Assembly (NCBI GenBank): GCA_964244615.1 | Contig: CAXTJP010000071.1 | Location: 1 to 13,866, forward strand | Length of the DNA stretch: 13,866 bases | Reading direction: 5' to 3' | Source: BOG-908 sp964244615 | GTDB taxonomy: Bacteria > Pseudomonadota > Alphaproteobacteria > Acetobacterales > Acetobacteraceae | In this document: positions 6,949 through 13,538 of the stretch, piece by piece | Layout: each line of letters opens with the position of its first letter | Numbering within the stretch: the first letter of the stretch is position 1 | The notes under the pieces: model-generated | What the model was told of the DNA's origin: nothing | Database searches by the model: none | What the model saw: the letters and a program-made list of their open reading frames with translations, nothing else | Program-made: the position numbers and the translations under genes

Positions 6949-7929
6949 CTACGCCAGGCCGGTGATGAGCCCGCAGACCTGAGCCACGTCGACCAGCGGA
7001 ACAGGGCTGGCACTGGTGGCGGCGTCGCCGAATTGTGGCGTGCGGTCGCCGATCGTGAAAACGCGGTCCTCCACTATGCCGGCATAGTGCAGCCCGCAGA
7101 GTTCGGCGAAAAACTGGTAGTCGAGGGCGCGCATTCCCGGCGGAAACAGCTCGATCAGCAGGCTGCCCGGCCGCATCCACAACGCGTTGGTCAGTCCGTT
7201 GCCGTGAACGGAGACGAGCACGTCGTGCGCCGCCGCCAGCCGCACCTGCTGCGCCCAGGGCAGGGCGGCGAAGTCGATGACCGTGCAGCCGCCGATGTGC
7301 TGTAACGCGCCGACCAGGGCCATCTCCTGAGCCGGCACAAGACAGCGCGGCGGCGGCCGCGTCACGTAGAGGATGTTTTTCGACCGGCGCGGGCCTTCAC
7401 GCGCCTGGAGCGCGCGACGCACCGTGGCCGCGAGACGGCGCACGTGGGGCGGAGCAATCCCCATGGCGGCTTCGAGGTATTTGTTGACCCGCATCTGCGC
7501 CCAGGAGCGATGGACGATCAGCAGATCCCCGAGCCGACGCGGCCAGCCCGCCGAGTTCGGGTCCAGCAGCTCCACCCCGGGGTACAGCGCGGCCATGACC
7601 GCGCGTCCCACGCCGTACTGCCGTGGGTCGTCCCAGGCGATGGACAGGACGATGCGCGAGGGCGGACGGCCGCCCAGGAACGCGTGCTGGATAGTCCACA
7701 GCCAGAGGACCGTCTCCATCAGGTGGAAGTAGTGGAACGCTCCGCCGTCACACAGCATGGCGGTGTAGCCCGCCCGTCCGGCCACGATGTCCTGCCCGAC
7801 GGCGGAGACGTGCAGGCCGCCCACCCTGGTGTGCGACACGGTGGCCCAGTCCACCAGACGAGCCGGTATGCGGCCGGCGACGCGGTCGGCCCCGAACATG
7901 CCAGCTTGCCAGGGCGGGTCCGGCTCCAT
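6949..7929 (-). CDS. Glycosyltransferase family 61 protein
   Basis: 326 residues from ATG 7929, which has GGGAG a few bases upstream; an open extension to 8022 would overlap the aldolase gene and reads as spurious Arg/Pro-rich sequence. Matches the GT61 (DUF563) family: HYFHLME (66-72), KNILYVTR (184-191), and the hallmark block AHDVLVSVHGNGLTNALWM followed by PGSLLIELFP (234-263). Family members transfer sugars such as xylose or GlcNAc; bacterial ones usually work on capsule, LPS or exopolysaccharide. The acceptor cannot be read from the sequence. No transmembrane segment is obvious. It follows the aldolase gene by 38 bases and converges on the CreA gene with 11 bases between the stops. Confidence 0.85.
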   Translation of the reverse strand: MEPDPPWQAGMFGADRVAGRIPARLVDWATVSHTRVGGLHVSAVGQDIVAGRAGYTAMLCDGGAFHYFHLMETVLWLWTIQHAFLGGRPPSRIVLSIAWDDPRQYGVGRAVMAALYPGVELLDPNSAGWPRRLGDLLIVHRSWAQMRVNKYLEAAMGIAPPHVRRLAATVRRALQAREGPRRSKNILYVTRPPPRCLVPAQEMALVGALQHIGGCTVIDFAALPWAQQVRLAAAHDVLVSVHGNGLTNALWMRPGSLLIELFPPGMRALDYQFFAELCGLHYAGIVEDRVFTIGDRTPQFGDAATSASPVPLVDVAQVCGLITGLA

Positions 7930-7967
7930 GCCCCCGCTCCCGCCTGGTCGGTCGGATCGACGGAACG

Positions 7968-8717
7968 CTAGTTGCGGTAGCCGGCGTCGATCCGGTCCAG
8001 GCGCCGCAGCATGGCGGGCCACAGCAGGTGCTCGGCAAGCTTGCCCATGCCGTCGGCCGCGCTGAGCTTGGCGTTCCTGTCGATCACCTCTGGATGGGTG
8101 GGATAGTCGTCGGTGCCGAGGATACGGGTGCGGACCTGCATCGTGCAGGCGCGTTCGAGAAAGTACATGCGCAGGAACGCTTCGGACACGGTACGGCCGA
8201 CGGTGAGCGTGCCGTGGTTGCGCAGCAGCATCAGGTTTTTGCTGCCCAGATCCCGTTGCAGGCGCGGCCGTTCGTCGTGGTCCAGCGCCACGCCCTCGTA
8301 ATCATGATAGGCGAGGTCGTCGATCACCAGCTGCGCGGTCTGGTTCAGCGGCTTGAGGCCCTCGCGGGAAGTGGCGACGGCCGTGCCGTCCGGCGTGTGT
8401 ACGTGAATGACGCAGCCGGCATCCTCCCGCACCTCGTGCACGGCGGAGTGGATGGTGAAGCCGGCCGGGTTGACCCGCGCACTGGTATCGCCGACCGGCT
8501 GGCCGTCCATGCCGATCTTCACCAGGCTGGAGGCGGTGATCTCGTCGAAGGTGAAGCCGTAGGGGTTGATCAGGAAGTGGTGCTCCGGCCCGGGCACGCG
8601 AGCGGAGATGTGGGTGAAGATCAGGTCGTCCCAGCCATGCAGGGCGACCAGGCGGTAGGCGGCGGCGAGGTCGCGTCGGATCGCCTGCTCGGCGGACAGG
8701 TCGGTGATCTGGTTCAT
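7968..8717 (-). CDS. Class II aldolase/adducin family protein
   Basis: 249 residues from ATG 8717, chosen because of the perfect Shine-Dalgarno before it. The family binds a divalent metal through three histidines: His105 and His107 (VIHVHTPDG) and His168 (LLRNHGTL) are present. The position of the catalytic Glu73 of fuculose-phosphate aldolase corresponds to Gly86 here (NPAGFTIH), as in many adducin-like members, so true aldol cleavage is doubtful. Other marks: HGWDDLIFTHISARVPG near the N-terminus and LINPYGFTFDEIT. The substrate is unknown. Cytosolic. It lies 171 bases downstream of modC on the same strand and just before the GT61 gene. Confidence 0.9.
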   Translation of the reverse strand: MNQITDLSAEQAIRRDLAAAYRLVALHGWDDLIFTHISARVPGPEHHFLINPYGFTFDEITASSLVKIGMDGQPVGDTSARVNPAGFTIHSAVHEVREDAGCVIHVHTPDGTAVATSREGLKPLNQTAQLVIDDLAYHDYEGVALDHDERPRLQRDLGSKNLMLLRNHGTLTVGRTVSEAFLRMYFLERACTMQVRTRILGTDDYPTHPEVIDRNAKLSAADGMGKLAEHLLWPAMLRRLDRIDAGYRN

Positions 8718-8723
8718 CTTGGG

Positions 8724-8738
8724 TCCTCCTTTTGGAGA
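8724..8738 (-). promoter_or_regulatory. Strong Shine-Dalgarno that can fold into a hairpin (aldolase gene)
   Basis: On the - strand AAGGAGGA (8731-8724) lies six bases before ATG 8717, the best ribosome binding site in the window. The sequence just upstream is complementary: in the mRNA, UCUCC (8738-8734) and GGAGG (8729-8725) can pair around an AAAA loop (8733-8730), four Watson-Crick pairs plus one G-U. This would mask the site. Whether it folds in vivo is inference. Confidence 0.6.
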
Positions 8739-8861
8739 GGAGACTATTCTCGTCCGAGGAAACAACCAGAAATCTTTTTCGGTGACGAGATCGCGACCGT
8801 ATCAGGCAGCACTTTGCAACACCGACACCATGGTATCCCCCTTGCAAGCCAGCGGATCGTC

Positions 8862-8877
8862 GCGCCGACGCCGGCGC
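8862..8877 (-). terminator. Possible hairpin after modC
   Basis: GCGCCG and CGGCGC pair as a 6-bp all-GC stem around a 4-base loop, 12 bases past the modC stop. No T-run follows, so it is at best a weak or factor-assisted terminator; chance hairpins are common at this GC content. Confidence 0.25.
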
Positions 8878-8888
8878 ACGAGCGGCAG

Positions 8889-9953
8889 CTAGTCCTTTTG
8901 CAACTCCACGGACATTGACTTGACCAGCGCCAGTACTGGCTGACCGGCGTGCAGACCCAGACGCCGCGCGGCGTCCAGCGTCACCCGCGCCAGCAGATGG
9001 CCGCCACCCAGAGACAGCCCGACCAGGGCGGCGTGGCCGGGCTGGTCCTCGGCCAGGGCGGAGACGGTGGCGGGCAGGATGTTGTTCACGCTGACCGCAC
9101 GCGGCGGGTCCAGCGCCAGGATCACCTCGCGCGCCGGCACCAGAAGCCGCACCGCCCTGCCCGCCGGTACGTCCAGCAACGGCACCCACACGATAGCGTC
9201 GCCGCAGGCGATGGCGGTCAGCCGGCGATCGGGGGCGTGCGACGCGACCGTGCCGGTCAGCACACCCCCGGCGTCCTCCCGCGACGCCAGCGGCAGGTCG
9301 ACCCGGGACGCGATCTCGCCCAACGGGCCGCAGGCGCGCACCCGCCCCGCCTCGATCAGCACCACGGTGTCCGCGAGCCGCGCCACCTCGTCCAGCGCGT
9401 GGCTGGCATAGACGATCGGGATCGAGAACACCGAGCGCAGCCTGGCGAGGTAGGGCAATATCTCGTTCCGCCGTGCCTGATCCAGGGCCGAGAGCGGCTC
9501 GTCCATCAGCAGCAGGCGCGGCTGGCTCAGCAGCGCGCGGCCGATCGCCACGCGCTGGCGTTCACCACCCGAAAGGCCTGCGGGCCGGCGCGGCAGCAGC
9601 GCCGGCAGGCCGAGCAGGTCGACCACGTCCGCGAAGCCCACCGGCCCCGCACCCGGGCCCGCACGCCGCAGCCCGTAACGCAGGTTGGCGTGCACGCTCA
9701 TGTGCGGGAACAGCCGCCCCTCCTGGAACACCACGCCGATGCCGCGGCGTTCCGGCGGCAGGGCATGCAGCGCCACGCCGTCCAGCTCCACGCGCACATG
9801 GTCGGCGCGCAGCAGCCCGGCCATGGCCTGCAGCAGGCTGGATTTCCCCGCGCCCGACGGCCCGAACAGCGCCACCACCCCCGGGGTCGGCGCCTCGAAA
9901 CTCATGGACAGCGCGGTATCGGCGAACCGGTGCTCCAGGCTGACGCGCAGCAT
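8889..9953 (-). CDS. modC: Molybdate ABC transporter, ATP-binding protein
   Basis: 354 residues (E. coli ModC is 352). It powers molybdate import at the inner membrane. Motifs: Walker A GPSGAGKS (31-38), Q-loop VVFQEGRLFPHMSV (Gln77), signature LSGGERQRVAIGRALL (127-142), Walker B RLLLMDEP (146-153), H-loop His185. The C-terminal part (about 287-352: VNNILPATV, then QPVLALVKSMSV) is a Mop/TOBE molybdate-binding domain, separating ModC from sulfate or iron importers. ATG 9953 overlaps the modB stop by one base (TGATG), the usual sign of coupled translation. Confidence 0.95.
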   Translation of the reverse strand: MLRVSLEHRFADTALSMSFEAPTPGVVALFGPSGAGKSSLLQAMAGLLRADHVRVELDGVALHALPPERRGIGVVFQEGRLFPHMSVHANLRYGLRRAGPGAGPVGFADVVDLLGLPALLPRRPAGLSGGERQRVAIGRALLSQPRLLLMDEPLSALDQARRNEILPYLARLRSVFSIPIVYASHALDEVARLADTVVLIEAGRVRACGPLGEIASRVDLPLASREDAGGVLTGTVASHAPDRRLTAIACGDAIVWVPLLDVPAGRAVRLLVPAREVILALDPPRAVSVNNILPATVSALAEDQPGHAALVGLSLGGGHLLARVTLDAARRLGLHAGQPVLALVKSMSVELQKD

Positions 9954-10624
9954 CAGCGCAGTCGGCGCGGCGCGAACAGTTCGGCCAGCGCCAGCCCGGC
10001 CAGCGCCAGGCAGACCGACACGCCGGCCAGGCGCGCCGCGACCGCCTCGCCACCCGGCGTCTCCAAAGCGGCGTAGATCGCCAAGGGCAGCGTGCGTGTC
10101 TGGCCGGGGATGCTGGCGGCGAAGGTGATGACCGCGCCGAACTCGCCGAGCGAGGCGGTGTAGCCGAGCGTGGCCGCGGCCAGCACGCCGGGGGCGGCCA
10201 GCGGCAGGGTGATGCTGGCGAAACGGTCCAGCCGGCCGGCCCCCAGCGTGCGCGCCGCCTGCTCCAGCGCCGGGTCGATCGCCTCGATCGACAGGCGCAT
10301 GGCGCGCACCATCAGCGGGAACACCATGACCGCGCAGGCGAGCGCGGCGCCGGCCTCGGTGAACACCAGCCGGACGCCGAGCACGTGCTGCAGCCAGAAG
10401 CCGATCGGCCCGTCCACCCCGAAAATCAGCAGCAGCAGCCACCCGGTCACCACCGGCGGCAGCATCAGCGGCAAATGCACCAGCGCGTGCAGCAGGAAGC
10501 GGCCGGGAAAGCGGAACCGCGCCAGCAGGATCGCGGCCAGCAACGCCAGCGGCAGGCCGAAGCCGACGGCACGGAACGCCACCCCGAGCGTGAGCAGCAC
10601 CGCCTCCTGCTCGTCCGCCGTCAA
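9953..10624 (-). CDS. modB: Molybdate ABC transporter, permease
   Basis: 223 residues, an inner-membrane protein with about five hydrophobic segments. Family blocks: HLPLMLPPVVTGWLLL, VFPLMVRAMRLSIE, EQAARTLGAG, the ATPase-contacting loop around SLGEFGAVITF, and PGGEAVAARL, all in ModB order. The start is TTG 10624: translation from here (TADEQEAVLLTLG) aligns with the E. coli ModB N-terminus, while the frame upstream, running into the hairpin repeat, offers no ATG, GTG or TTG. No obvious Shine-Dalgarno is seen. It is separated from modA by 84 bases filled by an inverted repeat, unusual for adjacent modA-modB genes. Confidence 0.93.
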   Translation of the reverse strand: MTADEQEAVLLTLGVAFRAVGFGLPLALLAAILLARFRFPGRFLLHALVHLPLMLPPVVTGWLLLLIFGVDGPIGFWLQHVLGVRLVFTEAGAALACAVMVFPLMVRAMRLSIEAIDPALEQAARTLGAGRLDRFASITLPLAAPGVLAAATLGYTASLGEFGAVITFAASIPGQTRTLPLAIYAALETPGGEAVAARLAGVSVCLALAGLALAELFAPRRLR

Positions 10625-10632
10625 GTCTTGAT

Positions 10633-10675
10633 GACCAAAAGTTCTTTGCTTCTTTCTTTCAAGGAAGAAGGCCTT
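10633..10675 (-). repeat. 43-bp AT-rich hairpin repeat, copy A
   Basis: Read on the - strand it starts AAGGCCTTCTTCCTTGAAAG and ends AAGAACTTTTGGTC, nearly identical to copy C (13426-13468). The inner stem (10649-10658 with 10661-10670) has 10 positions, one mismatched on the - strand (10655 with 10664; a T-G wobble on the + strand). It lies immediately upstream of the modB start and shares its first eight bases with copy B. Confidence 0.85.
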
Positions 10676-10695
10676 CTTTCTTGAAAGAAAGAAGC
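10648..10695. terminator. 48-bp inverted repeat between modA and modB (possible bidirectional terminator or processing site)
   Basis: Copies A and B meet head to head at the palindrome AAGGCCTT, giving two 24-base arms with a single mismatch (10664 with 10679). The RNA can fold as one long stem or as two adjacent 10-bp hairpins. Neither side shows a classic uninterrupted U-run after a GC stem, so intrinsic termination is inferred, not certain. Its place inside the mod operon suggests reduced read-through or differential stability of modA versus modBC. Confidence 0.5.
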
Positions 10696-10710
10696 AGAAG
10701 AGTTTCGTTC
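10668..10710 (+). repeat. 43-bp AT-rich hairpin repeat, copy B
   Basis: Starts AAGGCCTTCTTTCTTGAAAG. The inner stem is a perfect 10-bp hairpin (10673-10682 with 10685-10694, GA between). The outer tail (CAGAAGAGTTTCGTTC) is more diverged than in copies A and C and reaches the modA stop codon (10709-10711). Confidence 0.8.
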
Positions 10711-11461
10711 ATCGAGGGTCGGAGAAGCCGTAATGGACGAATACGTCGTGGGCCGCGGGGGTTTGCAGATAAGCCAAAAAGGCGCGTGCGGATGGCGTGT
10801 CGTTCGCGCCTACCACGGCACCGGGGTAGCGGATCGGGTCGTGGCTGTCGGCGGGGAAGGTGCCGGCGATGCCCAGCTTGGGGCTGACCTTCACGTCGGT
10901 GGCGTAGACGATGCCGGCCGGGGCCTCGCCCAGCTCCACCAGGCGCAGGGCGGAGCGGACGGAATCGGCCGGCGCCAGGCGGCTGCGCATCGTGTCCCAA
11001 AGCCCCAGCTTCTGCAGTGCCTGCTTGGCGTAAATGCCGGCGGGCACGTGGGCAGGGTCGCCCACCGCCAGGCGGCCGTTCGGGCCTAGCACCGCCTGCA
11101 GCGCCGCCGCGTCAACGGTGACCGGCTTGAGCGCGGCGGCGGGCTCGACCAGGACCAAGCTGTTGCCCACCAGGTCGAGACGCGTGCCGGCCGCCAGCCC
11201 GCCATGGGCGGCCAGGTCGTCCATCCACTTCTCGTCGGCGGAGAGGAAGACGCTGGCCGGGGCGCCGTGTTCGATCTGCTGCGCCAGGGTGGAGCTGGCG
11301 GCGAAGGAGAACACCACCGGCCCATGGCCCTCCGCCATCCAGCGCGTACCGATATCCTCCAGCGCGTTGGTCAGGCTGGCGGCTGCGAACACGGTCAGCG
11401 GGGCCTGCGCCCTGGCCGAAAGCGGCCCGAGAAGAAGTGCCAAGCAGAACAGGGCGCGCAT
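10709..11461 (-). CDS. modA: Molybdate ABC transporter, periplasmic binding protein
   Basis: 250 residues. It captures molybdate (or tungstate) in the periplasm and passes it to ModB. Signal peptide: MRALFCLALLLGPLSARA, with likely cleavage before QAPLTV. Family blocks: VFAAASLTNAL (start of the mature protein), FSFAASSTLAQQIEHGAPASVFLSAD (oxyanion-binding serines), GDPAHVPAGIYAKQAL, APAGIVYATD and ARAFLAYLQTP. Start ATG 11461 has GGGAGA seven bases upstream. It begins 11 bases after the MFS gene stop, so it probably shares that transcript. Its stop codon falls in the end of hairpin repeat copy B. Confidence 0.95.
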   Translation of the reverse strand: MRALFCLALLLGPLSARAQAPLTVFAAASLTNALEDIGTRWMAEGHGPVVFSFAASSTLAQQIEHGAPASVFLSADEKWMDDLAAHGGLAAGTRLDLVGNSLVLVEPAAALKPVTVDAAALQAVLGPNGRLAVGDPAHVPAGIYAKQALQKLGLWDTMRSRLAPADSVRSALRLVELGEAPAGIVYATDVKVSPKLGIAGTFPADSHDPIRYPGAVVGANDTPSARAFLAYLQTPAAHDVFVHYGFSDPR

Positions 11462-11472
11462 CGCCGTCTCCC

Positions 11473-12903
11473 TCACCGTGTTTCGTGGCCGGACATCTGG
11501 CTGCCGGCCGCGCGCGGCAGCAGCAGGGCCGCCGGACCCGCCAGGGCCGATACCCCGGCCACCACCAGAAAGGCCAGCGCGAAATCCTGGGTGGCCGGCT
11601 CCATGCCGGGCGCGCTGCGGGCCATCTGCAGCACGCCGGCGCTGATCGGGATGCCGATGGTGAGCGATACCTGCTGCAGCGCCGAGTAGAGCGTGGTGGC
11701 CGCACTCATCCGGGCCGGCGGCACCTCGGCATAGGCGATGGCGTTGTAGGCGGTGAACTGCAGCGAGCGCATCAGCCCGCCCAGGACCAGCACGGCGTAG
11801 AGCGCGGCCAGCGGCCAGGCCGGGCGGAAGGCGGCGTAGGAGGCCAGCACCGCCGCGCTGAGCAGGCCGTTGAACACCAGCGTGCTGCGAAAGCCGAAGG
11901 TACGCAGCACCCACTGCGTCGCCGGTTTCATGCCGAACGCGCCGGCGGCGCTGGCAAAGGTGATCATGCCGCTTTGCGCGGCGCTGCGGCCGAAGCCCAG
12001 CTGCAACATCATCGGCAGCAGGAACGGGATGGCGCCGATGCCGATCCGGAACAGCGAGCCCGCGAACACCGAGACCGCGAAAGTGGGCAGGCGCAGCAGG
12101 GTGAAGTCCAGCAGCGGCCGTGCCTGACCCCGCGCGCGCCAGGCGTAGGCGGCAGCGGTGGTGGCGCAGAGCAGCCCGAGCGCCAGCACCACGGGCCCCG
12201 GCACGAGGTTGCGGCCCGCCAGCTCGAGCACGGCCATGAAGCCGGCGAGCGCCAGACCGCTCAGCAGCAGCCCGGCGAAGTCGAACGGCCCTGGATCGGG
12301 CTCGCGCCGGTCGACGATGAACAGGCTTGCCAGCACGACGCCGGCGACCCCGATCGGCACATTGATGTCGAAGATCCAGTTCCAGGACAAATAGGTGATG
12401 ATGAAGCCGCCCACCGGCGGCCCGATAACCGGCCCCACCAGCGCCGGCATCGTCACCCAGGCCATGGCGCCGATCAGGCGCTCCTTGGGCACCGCGCGCA
12501 GCAGCACCAGCCTGCCCACCGGCAGCATCATCGCCCCGCCGGCGCCCTGCACGATGCGGGCAGCCACCAGGAAGCCGAGCGAATCCGCCCGGCCGCACAG
12601 CACCGAGCCGAGGGTGAACACGCCGATGGCGATGCGGAACACGTTCCGTGTGCCGAAGCGATCCGCCATCCAGCCGCTGGCCGGGATGAACACGGCGATC
12701 GCGAACAGGTAGGCGGTCAGCGCCACGTTCATGTGCACGGGGTCGGCGTGAAAGGCGCGCGCCATGGTGGGCAGCGCGGTGGAGATGACCGTGCCGTCCA
12801 GGTTCTGCATGAACAGCGCGCAGGCCACGATGACCGCGACCAGGCGCTGCCGCCCGGCCGAAAGCTCGGGCGGCAGCGGCGGCGCCTCGGCGGTGGCGCT
12901 CAA
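11473..12903 (-). CDS. DHA2-family (EmrB/QacA-type) MFS transporter
   Basis: 476 residues with about 14 hydrophobic segments, an inner-membrane proton-coupled exporter by family. Motifs: MQNLDGTVISTALPTMA in TM1 (DHA2 D1-type motif), GWMADRFGTRNVF (motif A, 77-89), LVGPVIGPPVGGF (antiporter motif C, 155-167), WNWIFDINVPIG (174-185). The start is TTG 12903, overlapping the cynS stop; the next in-frame GTG lies inside TM1. E. coli pairs cyanase with CynX, another MFS protein but of a different subfamily, so a role in cyanate or bicarbonate handling is only a hypothesis. The substrate is not readable from the sequence; the family mostly exports drugs and other small molecules. Confidence 0.9.
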   Translation of the reverse strand: MSATAEAPPLPPELSAGRQRLVAVIVACALFMQNLDGTVISTALPTMARAFHADPVHMNVALTAYLFAIAVFIPASGWMADRFGTRNVFRIAIGVFTLGSVLCGRADSLGFLVAARIVQGAGGAMMLPVGRLVLLRAVPKERLIGAMAWVTMPALVGPVIGPPVGGFIITYLSWNWIFDINVPIGVAGVVLASLFIVDRREPDPGPFDFAGLLLSGLALAGFMAVLELAGRNLVPGPVVLALGLLCATTAAAYAWRARGQARPLLDFTLLRLPTFAVSVFAGSLFRIGIGAIPFLLPMMLQLGFGRSAAQSGMITFASAAGAFGMKPATQWVLRTFGFRSTLVFNGLLSAAVLASYAAFRPAWPLAALYAVLVLGGLMRSLQFTAYNAIAYAEVPPARMSAATTLYSALQQVSLTIGIPISAGVLQMARSAPGMEPATQDFALAFLVVAGVSALAGPAALLLPRAAGSQMSGHETR

Positions 12904-13343
12904 TACGTCTTGTAGGGCAGGAACTTGCCGCTCATCGTGATGGCCACGCGGTCGCCGGCGGGGTCGGGCTCGCGGCTGATACCCATGCGGAAGTCGATGG
13001 CGCTCATGATGCCGTCGCCGAACTCTTCCGAGATCAGCGCCTTGAACGTCGTGCCGTAAACAGAGACCAGCTCGTAGAAGCGGTAGATCAGCGGGTCGGT
13101 GGGTACCGTGGTCGGCAGCGAGCCGCGATAGGGCGGCTGCTGCAACAGCCTGATCTCCGGCTCCTCCAGGCCCAGCGCCTGGCCGATCGGGCGAGCCGCC
13201 GCTTCGGGCAGCGACATCTGGCCGAGCAGCGCCGCGGTGACGTATTCCTTTGACAGGCCGGGGGCCAGCCCGGCCAGCCCGGACCAGGTCAGGTCGCGCT
13301 CCAGCTTGATGCGGACGATCTTCTCGGTCAGCGCGTGGCGCAT
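12900..13343 (-). CDS. cynS: Cyanate hydratase (cyanase)
   Basis: 147 residues (E. coli 156, slightly shorter at the N-terminus). It converts cyanate and bicarbonate to ammonia and CO2; the family is a decamer with active sites at subunit interfaces. Catalytic residues by spacing to E. coli Arg96/Glu99/Ser122 are Arg88 and Glu91 (IYRFYELVSVYGTT) and Ser114 (FGDGIMSAIDF); all are present, as is the C-terminal GKFLPYKTY block. The helical N-terminal domain (1-70) is typical. Start ATG 13343 has AGGA seven bases upstream. First gene of a probable cynS-MFS-modABC transcript. No carbonic anhydrase (cynT) or LysR-type cynR gene is visible. Confidence 0.95.
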   Translation of the reverse strand: MRHALTEKIVRIKLERDLTWSGLAGLAPGLSKEYVTAALLGQMSLPEAAARPIGQALGLEEPEIRLLQQPPYRGSLPTTVPTDPLIYRFYELVSVYGTTFKALISEEFGDGIMSAIDFRMGISREPDPAGDRVAITMSGKFLPYKTY

Positions 13344-13425
13344 CGGGCGGTCCTGTCACTCGGCCTCGGGAGGGGGCAACCTAGGCCGGACGCGACTAGC
13401 GATCCAGTCACGTGCAGAGGACGGA

Positions 13426-13468
13426 AAGGCCTTCTTTTTTGAAAAAAAGAAGCAAAAAACTTTTGGTC
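13426..13468 (+). repeat. 43-bp AT-rich hairpin repeat, copy C (likely terminator)
   Basis: Starts AAGGCCTTCTTTTTTGAAAA and ends AAAAAACTTTTGGTC. Perfect 10-bp stem CTTCTTTTTT (13431-13440) with AAAAAAGAAG (13443-13452). The eighth pair is T-A here but C-G in copies A and B, a compensatory change. It lies between the end of pbpC and the promoter side of cynS, where it could stop pbpC transcription. Confidence 0.85.
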
Positions 13469-13520
13469 GTGCTGTCGCAGAGGTTGTTGCCGACACCCGA
13501 CCAGTCAGCAAAATTTTCGC

Positions 13521-13538
13521 CTTCACTCCGCAGTGAGG
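13521..13538 (-). terminator. Small hairpin over the pbpC stop codon
   Basis: On the - strand CCTCACT and AGTGAAG pair (five central base pairs, one mismatch, one outer pair) around GCGG, followed after a few bases by AAAATTTT. It includes the pbpC stop codon. Weak alone; with repeat copy C just downstream it would mark the 3' end of pbpC. Confidence 0.3.

Noticed and set aside
6938..6951. Possible terminator between the converging CreA-type and GT61 genes (TAGC and GCTA around GGGCCC)
   Set aside because: Only four base pairs with a loop of about nine bases and no T-run; indistinguishable from chance.
10385..10720. Short frames encoding strings such as LLLSFKEEGLL over the hairpin repeat
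   Set aside because: These are translations of the AT-rich repeat itself; similar spurious products arise wherever this repeat occurs.
10709..12598. Very long open frame running from modA back through the MFS gene
   Set aside because: The modA part is real, but its extension beyond 11461 is Arg/Gly/Ala-rich nonsense overlapping the MFS gene in another frame; modA has its own signal peptide and ribosome binding site.
11437..12915. 492-codon open frame on the + strand opposite modA, the MFS gene and cynS
   Set aside because: Rich in Gln, His, Arg and Gly with no domain; typical antisense frame of a GC-rich gene whose real coding lies on the - strand.
13237..13536. 99-codon + strand frame across repeat copy C (FFFEKKKQK)
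   Set aside because: Antisense to the cynS start and then translation of the repeat; no recognisable protein.
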